64,000 bases of DNA from an uncultured Bacteroidales bacterium (GCA_902760865.1 CACWID010000008.1:1-64000), one strand, 5' to 3'; positions 33,222 to 43,008 are shown, numbered from the stretch's first letter. A program made the numbers and translations. The notes: generated from the letters alone by a model not told the origin.

Positions 33222-34607
33222 ATGAAAAAATCAATACTTCTTATCGCAATGGTGGCCGTTGCGGCACTCAGTGCCCTGGCCGTGACCGATGGCCAGACCT
33301 ACCCCGAAGTGAACGGCATCAAGATTGTCAACCAGTGGATTTTTGACCGTGTACATAGCGGCACGGCCTATACGAGCAACGACATCTGCAACCAGCGCGC
33401 CCGCACGGCGACGATGGACCAGGGCATCATCTATGTGGCCCGCAGCGAGGAGCGCGCCGTGATTATCGGCACCGACACCATCTCACAGTCGGTCATCCAC
33501 CGCTTCAAGGCCGCTGACGGTAGCCAGTTGCCCGACCTGCCGCTGACGCTCGACGGCGCGCCCTATGGCCGCTTCCTGGGTGTTGCGAGCATCGGCAAGG
33601 ACGATTTCCACCACATCTGGGTGGCACCGATGACCAGCACGGTGCAGCAGTATGTGCCCGTCTATCAGGTGGATGTCGAGACCGGTGAGCTGACGCTCAT
33701 CGTCGAGCTGGACAAGGGCGACGCACCGCAGCGCACCGACTACCTGGACGTGGTGGGCGACCTGACGCGTGAGCAGGCCGAGTGCAACATCATGACCGTG
33801 TCCGGCTCGACGGCCGACCCCGGTTTCCCGACGTTGTACCGCATGCATGCCGACCAGGGCGGCGATTGGGAAGGTGGCTTCGACGGTGACCCCTACATGG
33901 ACATCATCAACTTCTACCCCGAGACCAAGACGGGTTTCTCGCTGGCACCGGTCATCAAGATGATCGAGGGTCCCGACGAGGACTCGCGCTACAGCGGCGA
34001 GATGTTCTATATCGACTGCTTTGACACGGCACCGGTGGTGTATGACTTCTCGGGCTCGGTGATCGACTCGTTTGAGGATGTCGATCCCGCTCTGTGGCCC
34101 CAGTCCACGCCTAACGGCTGTATCGAGTTCAAGCTCGAGGACAAGGTATTCTTCGTCTATGTCAATGCCGACATGAACGGTAACGGTCACGGTTGCCAGG
34201 CCAACATCTGCGAGCTGGGTGATGCCCAGTCACTGGCCGGCATGACCAAGTACTGGAAGATTCCCGCCGACAGCCTCGGCAAGGTCAACGACAGCGGCCT
34301 GAGGGTTCACTGCTTCTCGGTGGAATATGGCGTTGACAGCGAGGGCTATGAAGAGGTGACCCTGTTCACCTTCAAGGCCTATAACGGCATGGCGGTCTAT
34401 AAGATCGGCCGCAACGTAGACGCTGGTCAGCCCGGTGGCGGCCTGCCCGGTGACGTGAACGGCGACGACGAGGTGAACATCGCTGACGTGAACGCGCTCA
34501 TCGACCTGATTCTCGCTGGCCGGACAACAGATCCTGCCGACGTGAACCATGACGGCGAAGTCAATATCGCCGACGTCAATGCGGTGATCGACTTGATATT
34601 GAAGTGA
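33222..34607 (+). CDS. secreted propeller-like protein with C-terminal dockerin pair (paralogue B)
   Basis: 461 aa with signal peptide (MKKSILLIAMVAVAALSALA). It matches the preceding protein along its length ('EVNGIKIVNQWIFDRVHSG', 'VVGDLTREQAECNIMTV', 'DEDSRYSGEMFYIDCF'), so the two arose by tandem duplication. DVN-class dockerin pair at 410-461. The stop overlaps the next gene's start (TGATG), so it is translationally coupled to the phosphodiester glycosidase. Function unknown. Confidence 0.7.
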   Translation: MKKSILLIAMVAVAALSALAVTDGQTYPEVNGIKIVNQWIFDRVHSGTAYTSNDICNQRARTATMDQGIIYVARSEERAVIIGTDTISQSVIHRFKAADGSQLPDLPLTLDGAPYGRFLGVASIGKDDFHHIWVAPMTSTVQQYVPVYQVDVETGELTLIVELDKGDAPQRTDYLDVVGDLTREQAECNIMTVSGSTADPGFPTLYRMHADQGGDWEGGFDGDPYMDIINFYPETKTGFSLAPVIKMIEGPDEDSRYSGEMFYIDCFDTAPVVYDFSGSVIDSFEDVDPALWPQSTPNGCIEFKLEDKVFFVYVNADMNGNGHGCQANICELGDAQSLAGMTKYWKIPADSLGKVNDSGLRVHCFSVEYGVDSEGYEEVTLFTFKAYNGMAVYKIGRNVDAGQPGGGLPGDVNGDDEVNIADVNALIDLILAGRTTDPADVNHDGEVNIADVNAVIDLILK

Positions 34608-36976
34608 TGAGAACGGCCCGAACGCTTTTCTGCCTCGCAGCGCTGCTGCTGACCTCTGTAACAGGCCTGTCGCGTGACCAGTGGGTCATCGGCGACAGGG
34701 CCTACGAGGTGGACACGCTCATCTTCCCGCATCTGGCAGGCCCGGGCGTGACGGCGGCGAAATATGACATCCCGGCGTTGCCGCTCAAGGTGAGCGTCGT
34801 CGAGATGGACCTGACCAATCCCTACATCGTGATGGAGACCTGCCTGGGCGCCGACAAGTCGGTGGGCAGCGAGACGCCTGTCAACATGGCGAAACGCAAC
34901 ACGCGGCCCGGGCACGAGGTGGTGGGCGCCGTCAACGGTGACTTCTTCATGACCTCGCCCACCAACGAGGTGGGGCTTCCGCTGAGCGGCCAGGTGCGCA
35001 ACGACGAGCTTGTCCTGAGCAGCCACAACCGTGCCTGCCTGGTGATGGACACCGACAACCGCCCCTATATCGACCGCCTGACCTTCACGGGCCGGGTGAC
35101 CTGTGGCGAGACGGAGTTTGCTCTCAACCTGGTGAACCGCATGCGTTATGCCTACGAGAACATAGCGGCTAACCAGTCCATCCTGTTCACCCGCAGCTAC
35201 GGACCCGTGACCTATGACGCCTCCTCGTCGGGCAAGATGGTGCTGCTGCGCCCTGCCGGCGACCCCTTCAAGTGGAATGCCAACGGCATGGAGCAGTGTG
35301 TCGTCGAGTCGGTATTCGATGCCAAGGGCTCCACGACCATCCCCGACGGCAAGGCCATCCTGTGGCTCAAGGGCACCTATGCCAACTATGCCGAGGCCCT
35401 GCACGAGGGCGATGAACTGTCTGTCAGCTTCAGGCTCACGCTCAACAACGAGTCAGCTGACATCAACATCCATCAGCTCATCGGCGGCAGCAACCATATC
35501 ATCATGCAGAACGGCGAATTCCGTGAGGACTGGGCCGAGCGCCATCCGCGCACGGCCATCGGCTTCAATGCCGACAGCACGCGCCTCTACTTCGTCGTCG
35601 TCGATGGCCGTCACCTGACCTCAACGGGCGTGACCCTGTGGGAGATGAAGGGCATCTTCGACGCCCTGGGCGCCGTCAATGCCGTGAATCTGGACGGCGG
35701 CGGCTCGTCGTGCATCCTGGTCAATGACGAGGTGATGAACCATCCCAGCGACGGCTCGGTGAGGGCCGTGGGCAACGGCTGCCTGTTCGTCTCGACTGCT
35801 CCCGAGGACGATGCCATCGGCATCATCAACTTCGAGCCGCGGTGCTACAACCTGTCGATCTCGGCGACGACGGCCTTTGACGTGTGGGGGTACAACCAGT
35901 ATGGCGTGCTGAAGACGCGTGACCTGCAGGGCTGCACCTTCACCTGCGACCCGTGGGTGGGTCACTTTGACGATGAGGGTAACTTCCATGCCGTTTCCAC
36001 GCCTGCCGTGGGCAACCTGTATGCGAGCTATAACGGCATCACCGCCAGCCAGCCCGTTACCATCATGGAGGCGCAGTGGCTGCTGGTGAGCGACAGCGTG
36101 GTCATCGACAGTTTTCACCCTTATGCCATCAACATCAACGGCGTCAGCGGCTATGGTCTGGACAAGGTGGACCCTTCGGTAGTGGCGTGGACCTCGGCCG
36201 ATGAGAGTGTCTGCGCCGTTGACAATCAAGGTATTATCACCGCTGTGGCCGACGGACATACGTTTGTCGGCACCAGCCATCCCCTGCTGGCCGACTCGCT
36301 GCTGGTGAGTGTCGAGAATCCCAAACGCCGCATCGCTACCGTCGAGAACGCCCCCATCGACCCTGCCACCTGGGACATCGCCCAGAGCGGCGGTAAGAAC
36401 CGCGTGGTGACCGCACTTGACAACGGCCTGCAGATCGACTTCACCGGCTCCTCGTCGCGTAACCCTTACATCAAAATCAGCAAGGCCGTGAGGATGTGGG
36501 GCCTGCCTGACACCCTGCGCGTGCGCATCGTGCCCGGAAACCTGCAGCTCAAGTCCTTGAAGATGCTGTTGGAGAGCGGTTACGGCGAGCGCATCACCGT
36601 GGAGTATCCCATCAACGCGGCTGCTGAAGGCGAAATCACCATCGACGCTCCGGTGACCGACATCTGCAACGCCCAGGACTTGGGCAACTTCCCGCTGCAT
36701 CTGGTGTACTACTACATCACGTATAATTCGCCGACAACCGATGAACCCTACAGCCTGAAGATTCCCGGCATGGAACTCATCTATGCCAGCATGCCGCCCG
36801 ATGAGCAGCCTGCCGTGGGCGACGTGAACCTTGACGGCGAGGTGAACATCGCCGATGTCAACGCCGTCATCAACCTGATACTCGCGGGCATTTACGCCAC
36901 GCCCGGGGACGTGAACGGTGACGGCGAGGTCAATATCGCCGACATCAATGCCCTCATCGACCTGATACTTTCTTAG
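34607..36976 (+). CDS. NAGPA-like phosphodiester glycosidase with C-terminal dockerin pair
   Basis: 789 aa. Signal peptide (MRTARTLFCLAALLLTSVTG). The phosphodiester glycosidase domain (about 40-400) shows 'EVVGAVNGDFF' and 'ERHPRTAIGFN', then 'VNLDGGGSSCIL', the signature of the family that includes the human uncovering enzyme, which removes GlcNAc from a phosphodiester. Ig-like modules follow (about 430-600), then a carbohydrate-binding-like region (about 600-725). DVN-class dockerin pair at 738-789. Start set at the ATG overlapping the previous stop by one base; a GTG three bases earlier is possible. Together with GH20 it hints at a GlcNAc- or phosphate-containing glycan. Confidence 0.85.
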   Translation: MRTARTLFCLAALLLTSVTGLSRDQWVIGDRAYEVDTLIFPHLAGPGVTAAKYDIPALPLKVSVVEMDLTNPYIVMETCLGADKSVGSETPVNMAKRNTRPGHEVVGAVNGDFFMTSPTNEVGLPLSGQVRNDELVLSSHNRACLVMDTDNRPYIDRLTFTGRVTCGETEFALNLVNRMRYAYENIAANQSILFTRSYGPVTYDASSSGKMVLLRPAGDPFKWNANGMEQCVVESVFDAKGSTTIPDGKAILWLKGTYANYAEALHEGDELSVSFRLTLNNESADINIHQLIGGSNHIIMQNGEFREDWAERHPRTAIGFNADSTRLYFVVVDGRHLTSTGVTLWEMKGIFDALGAVNAVNLDGGGSSCILVNDEVMNHPSDGSVRAVGNGCLFVSTAPEDDAIGIINFEPRCYNLSISATTAFDVWGYNQYGVLKTRDLQGCTFTCDPWVGHFDDEGNFHAVSTPAVGNLYASYNGITASQPVTIMEAQWLLVSDSVVIDSFHPYAININGVSGYGLDKVDPSVVAWTSADESVCAVDNQGIITAVADGHTFVGTSHPLLADSLLVSVENPKRRIATVENAPIDPATWDIAQSGGKNRVVTALDNGLQIDFTGSSSRNPYIKISKAVRMWGLPDTLRVRIVPGNLQLKSLKMLLESGYGERITVEYPINAAAEGEITIDAPVTDICNAQDLGNFPLHLVYYYITYNSPTTDEPYSLKIPGMELIYASMPPDEQPAVGDVNLDGEVNIADVNAVINLILAGIYATPGDVNGDGEVNIADINALIDLILS

Positions 36977-37016
36977 AAGTTAGGAGTGAGGAGTTAGGAG
37001 TGAGGAGTTAGAAGTG
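36974..37016. repeat. short iterated repeat (GAGTTAGGAGTGAG units)
   Basis: Degenerate tandem run between the phosphodiester glycosidase and cutC, like that at 25206-25252. Non-coding. Confidence 0.65.
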
Positions 37017-37080
37017 TGGAGTGCTTTTTAGGTCCATAAAGTCCTTAAGGACCTTAACGACAAATGATAACTTTCAGAAC

Positions 37081-37833
37081 ATGAGACGAGAGGAATTTAT
37101 GGTAGAGGTGTGTGCCAATGGGGTGGAGTCCTGCTTGGCCGCACAGGAGGGTGGGGCCGACCGCGTGGAATTGTGTGCCGGCATCCCCGAGGGCGGCACG
37201 ACGCCCAGTTATGGAGAAATCAAGGTGGCGCGGCGCGTGTTGACGACAACGCGCCTGCATGTCATCATCCGTCCCCGTGGCGGAGACTTCCTATATACCG
37301 ATCTGGAGGTGGAGCGTATGGCGGCAGACATCGCCGTGTGCCGCGAATTGGGCGCGGACGGCGTGGTGTTCGGTTGCCTGAATGCCGACGGCACCGTCAA
37401 TGAGGCCCAGAACCGCTATCTGCTGGAGTGCAGCAAGGGGATGAGCGTGACGATGCACCGCGCCTTTGACCGCGCTGCCGATCCCGAGCAGGCGTTGGAA
37501 ACCATCATCGACCTCGGTTTTGACCGCATCTTGACCTCGGGCCAGCAGCCCAAGGCCATCCAGGGCGCAGAATTGCTGGCAAAGCTCAACCGCCAGGCGG
37601 CAGGCCGCATCATCCTGATGGCCGGCAGCGGTGTGACCGAGCAGAACATCCGCGAGTTGCGTGAACAGACGGGGCTGCACGAGTTCCATTTCTCGGGCCG
37701 CGAACCCTTTGCTAGCGCGATGCAATATGTCAACCCCGACCTCTATATGGGCCGTCCTGGTGCCAACGAGGCCGCTCTGGACTACACCACCGCCCGACGT
37801 GTCAAGGACACCATCGCCCAGTTGCTCGACTGA
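37081..37833 (+). CDS. cutC: CutC family protein
   Basis: 250 aa, cytoplasmic TIM barrel. The N-terminus 'MVEVCANGVESCLAAQEGGA' and 'RVELCAGIPEGGTTPSYG' are diagnostic, with 'MTVTMHRAFD' style segments and 'LTSGQQPKAIQGAELL' further on. Historically linked to copper homeostasis, although the biochemical role is unsettled. ATG at 37081 chosen over in-frame codons upstream because it gives the family N-terminus; 37099 is also possible. It stands between secreted-protein clusters and is probably unrelated to them. Confidence 0.93.
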   Translation: MRREEFMVEVCANGVESCLAAQEGGADRVELCAGIPEGGTTPSYGEIKVARRVLTTTRLHVIIRPRGGDFLYTDLEVERMAADIAVCRELGADGVVFGCLNADGTVNEAQNRYLLECSKGMSVTMHRAFDRAADPEQALETIIDLGFDRILTSGQQPKAIQGAELLAKLNRQAAGRIILMAGSGVTEQNIRELREQTGLHEFHFSGREPFASAMQYVNPDLYMGRPGANEAALDYTTARRVKDTIAQLLD

Positions 37834-37857
37834 CAGCTTGCATCAGGGGTGATCTGA

Positions 37858-38166
37858 TTGCTGTTGCCCGTTGTTCTCCACCGACCTGCCAAGCGGCTTG
37901 ACCCTGTCGCCCAGCCTGCTACTTTCCGCATTGTTATGGCAGACGGCGGCTCTGGAGCAACCTACGTTGATGATATATCCCTGTACTATATCGATGTGGT
38001 GGGTGATGTGAACGGGGACAGGGAAATCAATATCGCCGATATCAATGCGGTTATCGACCTGATCCTGAATGATGACCTGATACCTGTCGCCGACGTGAAC
38101 GGAGACGGCGAGGTCAATATCGCTGATGTCAACGCCCTGATTGCTTTAATACTCAGCAAAAGATGA
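37858..38166 (+). pseudogene. C-terminal remnant of a dockerin-tagged C10 protease gene
   Basis: A 102-codon open frame with no signal peptide or catalytic domain. From 'PATFRIVMADGGSGATYVDD' onward it matches the end of the intact C10 proteases at 38236 and 43009 ('RIAMTGGGSAAAYVDD', 'RISMIGGGTGATYVDD'), followed by a full DVN-class dockerin pair (49-102). The 20 or so preceding codons do not match. It is best read as what remains after deletion of an upstream tandem copy. Production of a free dockerin module is possible but there is no sign of a promoter or export signal. Confidence 0.8.
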
Positions 38167-38185
38167 GTTTTTCAATCTTTTGTTA

Positions 38186-38193
38186 TACCTTTG
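38186..38193 (+). promoter_or_regulatory. -7 element of the 38236 protease gene
   Basis: TACCTTTG, 42 bp before the ATG. No good -33 box. Confidence 0.5.
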
Positions 38194-38235
38194 TGAAAAT
38201 TTTTGGTATAGATTTTTAATATTTCTTGAAAAATA

Positions 38236-40827
38236 ATGAAGAAGCGATTTCTTTTCATCCTTGCCATCACGATGGCGGCAGTGTGCAGCCTGCAGGCTGC
38301 ACAGGTCAGCGAGTCTGCAGCCCGTCAGGTCGCCGACCAGTTCTTTACAGCCAGGGCAGCACGCCTAGCGGCCCGTCCTGGACAGTCGTCGCTGCGTCTT
38401 GCCTACACCGCCGAGCAGGAGCGGTTTTATGTCTTTGACCGCAGCAGCGGCAGCGGATTTGTTGTCGTTGCCGGTGACGACCGGCTGCCTCAGGTGCTGG
38501 GTTACAGCGACACCGGTGTTTTCAACACGGGCAACATCCCGCCCTCGATGCGGGCCTGGATGGAAGAGATGAGCCGCGAGATTGCCTACCTGCAGTCACA
38601 TAGCGGCGTCGTCGCGCATCATCCCGTCAAGCCGGCGAATGTCGTCGAGCCGTTGCTGACGACCATATGGAATCAAGGCTGGCCTTACAACTTGCTGTGC
38701 CCCACCTATGGAGGGGAAGAGGCCATCCTTGCCGTGACCGGCTGTATAGCCACGGCCACGGCCCAGATTATGAACTACCATCAGTGGCCCTTGCAAGGCA
38801 CCGGCAGCCACAGCTATTACTGCAATGTGAATGATACTGACCCCGTGGAACTGAGTGCTGACTTCAGCCAGTCGTTCTATGATTGGGACAATATGCTCGA
38901 CTACTATGACCAGAGCAGCAGTGCGGAGTCGTGTCTTGCCGTCGCCAAGCTGATGAGCGATGTGGGCATCTCGGTCGATATGGGTTATGGTGCCTCCAGT
39001 GGCGCTCAAGAGACAGCCGTTGTGAAGGCACTGACCCGTTACTTCGGCTACAGCAACAGGCACTACCTGCTGGAGCGTGACCTGTTCGGCGCCGACGAGT
39101 GGGACCAGTTACTTATCGATGAGCTCAACGCCGGCCGTCCCATGCTCTACTGCGGTTACACTTATACCCAAGGTTCGATGAGCGGTCATGCCTATGTGCT
39201 TGACGGCGTGGACGACCGGGGGTATTTCCATATCAATTGGGGCTGGGGAGGCGACAATGACGGCTACTTCATGGTCTCGCTGCTCGCTCCGGGTTCCGGC
39301 ATGAATTTCAAGTATGGCCAGGACTGCCTCTTCGGAGTCGTTCCGGCCCCTGATGCCGATAAAGTGGCCGGCGTGCTCTACGTGCGCGGCCTGCTGCATC
39401 CTGAGATGAAGAGTGTTACGCGCGGCGGCAAGGTGACTCTGAAGTTCTCTGACATCTATGCCCATGGCAACCTGGTGGATACCGCCGGCGTTGAGTACTC
39501 GGGCTACTGGCCTGCTTCTTATGACCTGATACCCATGGAGCTGCGCGTCATTGACCGTGATGGCGTGGTGCGGCAGTCCAGCCGATTCAACTATAAGGTT
39601 TACATCGAGGGTTGGGGCACGACACCACCTAAGATTGACTTCGTTCCCGACATCACCCTCGGCGAAGGAGACTATACGGTCAAGATCGCCTATTCCGAGA
39701 ACAAAGACGGCAATTATGGCAGCTGGGTGCGTGATGATTATGGCAATGACGTGTATTGCAACATGCACGTCACCAATGACATGGTATACGTGTCGGACTG
39801 CTTCTTGTCCGACAGGTATGACCTGCAATCCATGGAACCCGACCAGAACATCTTTGTCGGCGAGCCCTTCGAGGCGGAAGTGACGTTGTCCAACATGAGG
39901 CGATATGGTCCTTCGGGCGGCCAACCCGAGGCAGACATCGCCGGCAACATCCGCTTGGCCCTGCAGAAGAACGGCAAGGTGGTGGCCACCGGTGAACCGA
40001 TTACCATATCGTCGATACCTAGAGACTCGACGGCGACCTATCGCCTGCAGATGACGGCTCCTGAGCAGTGGGGACGTTATGAACTGATGGTGGTAGACGA
40101 CTGCGGCAGGACGTTTACGCCCCAGATGGGCTGGTATGACCTGGAAGAGCAAAGCGGCGCCATCAACATCATTGTCGTGCCCAAGAGCGATGCCCTGGTC
40201 GAGGACTTCGAGTCGATGCATGCCAACAGCAGCACCAGCGAGAAGAATGTGCAGGGCGCTTTCACCAAGTGGAGTTTCAACAAGAGTGGCGTGCGCGCTC
40301 CGGGTGAGGGCAAGTGCCATGGTACCAATTCTGTGATGATGAAGAAGCCGAGCACTTTCTACAGCGTCGAACCCATCAATCATCGCATCTTCATGGCCGA
40401 GGCCACTTTCTTTAACAACTCCTCGACTGACGCGAAGTTCACTCTGGAATACTCGGTGGATGGTGCCGCCACGTGGAAGAAGGCCATGACCATCGAAGAC
40501 GAGCTTGCCGCTGATGTCCCTGCAACGAGCGTTGTGCAGGCCATCTGGCAGCTCAACCTGAGGGCCACTGAGAATGCCCTGTTCCGCATTGCCATGACCG
40601 GCGGCGGCTCGGCAGCGGCCTATGTTGACGACTTCATCTTGCGCTATAATGATGAGTCAATCGCTGGCGATGTCAACGTTGACGGCGAGGTGAACATCGG
40701 CGACGTGAACGCAGTCATCGACCTGATCTTCAGCGAGTCGGCTTCTGCCGTCGGCGACGTGAACGGTGACGGCGAAATCAACATTGCCGACGTGAACGCC
40801 ATCATCGACATCATCATGGGCGAGTAA
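38236..40827 (+). CDS. C10 (streptopain-like) cysteine protease with C-terminal dockerin pair
   Basis: 863 aa. Signal peptide (MKKRFLFILAITMAAVCSLQA), Spi/SpeB-type propeptide (about 22-130), and C10 catalytic domain (about 135-375). Cys170 is in 'AVTGCIATATAQ' and His318 in 'SGHAYVLDG', then 'FHINWGWGG'. Beta-sandwich modules (about 380-640) precede a jelly-roll-like domain (about 650-805, 'VEDFESM' to 'AAYVDDFILRY'). DVN-class dockerin pair at 811-863. It is presumably exported as a zymogen and activated by removal of the propeptide. Closest paralogue is the gene at 43009. Confidence 0.93.
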   Translation: MKKRFLFILAITMAAVCSLQAAQVSESAARQVADQFFTARAARLAARPGQSSLRLAYTAEQERFYVFDRSSGSGFVVVAGDDRLPQVLGYSDTGVFNTGNIPPSMRAWMEEMSREIAYLQSHSGVVAHHPVKPANVVEPLLTTIWNQGWPYNLLCPTYGGEEAILAVTGCIATATAQIMNYHQWPLQGTGSHSYYCNVNDTDPVELSADFSQSFYDWDNMLDYYDQSSSAESCLAVAKLMSDVGISVDMGYGASSGAQETAVVKALTRYFGYSNRHYLLERDLFGADEWDQLLIDELNAGRPMLYCGYTYTQGSMSGHAYVLDGVDDRGYFHINWGWGGDNDGYFMVSLLAPGSGMNFKYGQDCLFGVVPAPDADKVAGVLYVRGLLHPEMKSVTRGGKVTLKFSDIYAHGNLVDTAGVEYSGYWPASYDLIPMELRVIDRDGVVRQSSRFNYKVYIEGWGTTPPKIDFVPDITLGEGDYTVKIAYSENKDGNYGSWVRDDYGNDVYCNMHVTNDMVYVSDCFLSDRYDLQSMEPDQNIFVGEPFEAEVTLSNMRRYGPSGGQPEADIAGNIRLALQKNGKVVATGEPITISSIPRDSTATYRLQMTAPEQWGRYELMVVDDCGRTFTPQMGWYDLEEQSGAINIIVVPKSDALVEDFESMHANSSTSEKNVQGAFTKWSFNKSGVRAPGEGKCHGTNSVMMKKPSTFYSVEPINHRIFMAEATFFNNSSTDAKFTLEYSVDGAATWKKAMTIEDELAADVPATSVVQAIWQLNLRATENALFRIAMTGGGSAAAYVDDFILRYNDESIAGDVNVDGEVNIGDVNAVIDLIFSESASAVGDVNGDGEINIADVNAIIDIIMGE

Positions 40828-40877
40828 CAGCTCAAGATAAGACAAAAAGAATTTTAATAATCAGCTGATTAAAAATG

Positions 40878-40953
40878 TAGAGACGCAAAATTTTGCGTCT
40901 CTTTTTTTGGGCGATACAGTATTTATTCCAGAGACGCAAGATTTTGCGTCTCT
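40878..40953. repeat. dispersed 22-bp palindrome, copies 2 and 3
   Basis: AGAGACGCAAAA/TTTTGCGTCTCT at 40878-40901, followed by a T-run that makes it a plausible terminator, and a one-mismatch copy at 40930-40953. Same family as 7461-7488. Confidence 0.85.
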
Positions 40954-41047
40954 ACAGGTTTTTTGTCAACTAGGTTGCTTATATTTCCGTCGATTGCTCA
41001 TTTGTTTACCATGAGTTCGACGATAATAAAGTGCTGATACTCAATTT

Positions 41048-41183
41048 CTCCCCTAAGATAGGGGAGGTGGCGCGTAGCGCCGGAGGAGTATGATTCACCC
41101 TCAAAGCACTTACTCTTGTAGCATCAACGCCCCCCGGCCCCCTCTTATCTAAGAGGGGGAGTTGCTAACGCGCTGATTGACAG
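41048..41183. repeat. GC-rich dispersed element, copy 2
   Basis: CTCCCCTAAGATAGGGGAG (41048-41066), a GGCGC-GTA-GCGCC hairpin, then GTAGCATCAACG and the palindrome CCCCCTCTTAT/CTAAGAGGGGG (41138-41159), ending CTAACGCGCTGATTGACAG. With the two palindromes before it, this fills the 385-bp gap between convergent genes; nothing else is seen there. Confidence 0.8.
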
Positions 41184-41212
41184 TTGGTATTACCGTTGAA
41201 TGCGCATCGTGG

Positions 41213-42553
41213 TCAAGACTGACGGAGCAGGTTGTTGATAAGCGTTGTCACGTCTGTGATGTTGACGGCTCCGTCACCGTCCACATCGGCATTGGTCCTA
41301 TTGATGGGTGTCGTATTTCCGCTTAACAGATAGTTAATGAGTTCGGTCACGTCCTGGATGTTGACCTTGCCATCGTCGTTGACATCCCCAGGAGTGCCCA
41401 CCAGACTGGCGTCGGGCATGAAATTGATGGCCATGTCTTGATAGGTGTTGAACTGCAGGCCCCGCACGTCAAGCACGGCGATGTCGAAGTAGCCATCGTA
41501 GTTGCCATACCATCCCCAGTTGACGTGGACCATTCCCTGCTCGTCGTATCCATCGATGATGAATGAGTGGCCGGCAGCCATCAGGCCCACCGCCGGGTCG
41601 AAGTTCACATAGACGCCCTGATAGTACAAGGGGCGCCGATGGCTTAATTCGTTATAGACCATGTCCATCCACTCGGGTTCGCTGTAGTCGCTGCGCACGA
41701 CGATGGTAGCGTCCTTGTTGTAACCGAAGTAGTTCTTTGCGCCCTCCAGTGCCGCCTCGTTACTTGACCCTGACTCGTTGGTGGCATAGTTCATCCAGCT
41801 GACCAGTCCACAGACATAGGACAACAGGGCGGCAGCGCGTCCCTGGGCCTCGGTGTACTGGCCCTCGGGGTAGGAGTCCAGCATATTGTCCCAGTCAAAG
41901 GTCGCGTCAAAGCTGGCGGTGGCATCCTTGTTGCCGATCAGGAAGTTGGCCGTGCCCGCAGCATGGTCGGGAAAACGGTAGTAGCTGACGATTTGGGCCA
42001 GGGCGGTGGCCACGCAGCCCACACAGCAATGGACTACATCGGGCGTGTAGTCGTCGCAGATTTCGCCATAGCCGGTCGGGCACCAATAGCTATAAGGGGC
42101 ATCCTGGCCCCATTGCGACGTGATCAGGGCATCCACCTTGGCGGGATACTTGGCAGGGTCGGGCAGGGTGGTCGAGAAGGTCATGTCCCTACTGGTGAGG
42201 ATGCGTGACACCTGCTCGATACTGTTACAGAACCACTCGAATCCCGGATTGGGCTGCGCTGTGGCCGGCGATGCACCGCTGCCCACTGCCAGCACTGCCG
42301 GCAGGCGGTCATCGGCCGCGATCATGGCAAAGTCGCCTTGACGGGTCTGATAGAGGGTGTAGGCACTGGTCGTCCTGGACTCGATCAGGGGCGAGGAGGC
42401 ATTGAAACGATGGCCGCCTGTATTCATTGTCATCAAGGCTTGCCTGGCCGACTGCAGCATGGCTTGCTTGTCGCGCGGTGCGCTCCATGCGGGCGCGCTC
42501 AGCAGGAGCATAGCCATCAACAGCATGATGTGTCGTGATAATTTATTAGACAT
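41213..42553 (-). CDS. C10 cysteine protease, minimal form with C-terminal dockerin pair
   Basis: 446 aa, the shortest protease of the set. Signal peptide (to 'APAWSA'), a short propeptide (about 27-140), and catalytic domain with Cys180 in 'CVGCVATALAQ' and His329 in 'AGHSFIIDG', then 'VHVNWGWYG'. It then goes straight into a DVT-class dockerin pair (389-446), with no accessory beta domains. It is the only protease of the cluster on the minus strand. Its 'VVHCCVGC' triple-cysteine context before the nucleophile is unusual. Confidence 0.92.
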   Translation of the reverse strand: MSNKLSRHIMLLMAMLLLSAPAWSAPRDKQAMLQSARQALMTMNTGGHRFNASSPLIESRTTSAYTLYQTRQGDFAMIAADDRLPAVLAVGSGASPATAQPNPGFEWFCNSIEQVSRILTSRDMTFSTTLPDPAKYPAKVDALITSQWGQDAPYSYWCPTGYGEICDDYTPDVVHCCVGCVATALAQIVSYYRFPDHAAGTANFLIGNKDATASFDATFDWDNMLDSYPEGQYTEAQGRAAALLSYVCGLVSWMNYATNESGSSNEAALEGAKNYFGYNKDATIVVRSDYSEPEWMDMVYNELSHRRPLYYQGVYVNFDPAVGLMAAGHSFIIDGYDEQGMVHVNWGWYGNYDGYFDIAVLDVRGLQFNTYQDMAINFMPDASLVGTPGDVNDDGKVNIQDVTELINYLLSGNTTPINRTNADVDGDGAVNITDVTTLINNLLRQS

Positions 42554-43008
42554 GGTTTGAAAAATTTGATGGTGTTAATAATAGGTGAGTTCGATGAGTT
42601 TTTATGAGTTGAAATGAGTAACAAAGCGGAATTATCAGCAATTCTGAAGCGGTAAATAACAACAAGAACACCCGCGATGTTTCCTGAGGGCAAAAATAGA
42701 GAAATGTTTTCAATGTGTGATGATTTCAGCAACAATTGTGACAGCATCAACCAGAAAATTCAATCGATGCCGAAGAATTACCCATGAAACGCCAGTGTCG
42801 CCAGTTTGACACCATGCCCGCTGCCGATTCTTGCGACATTCCATGGTTCAGCCTGTGCGATTGTTTCTGGTAGTTTGTGCGGCTAAACGGTAGCAATTTT
42901 CCTGTAATTTTGCTATTTTTCTTGCAAAATACTTTGTATTGATTAAAAAGTCATTACTTTTGTAAACTCCTGTTATGGTTTAACCTAATTATTTAAAATC
43001 TAAATGTT
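42554..43008. other. divergent intergenic region between two protease genes
   Basis: 455 bp, AT-rich at both ends. It holds a plus-strand promoter (42933-42962) and a possible minus-strand -7 box (TATTTTTG at 42691-42698). I find no open reading frame with coding character and no repeat. Confidence 0.55.
42933..42962 (+). promoter_or_regulatory. promoter of the 43009 protease gene
   Basis: TTTG (42933-42936), 18 bases, TACTTTTG (42955-42962), giving a leader of about 40 bases. Confidence 0.55.
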
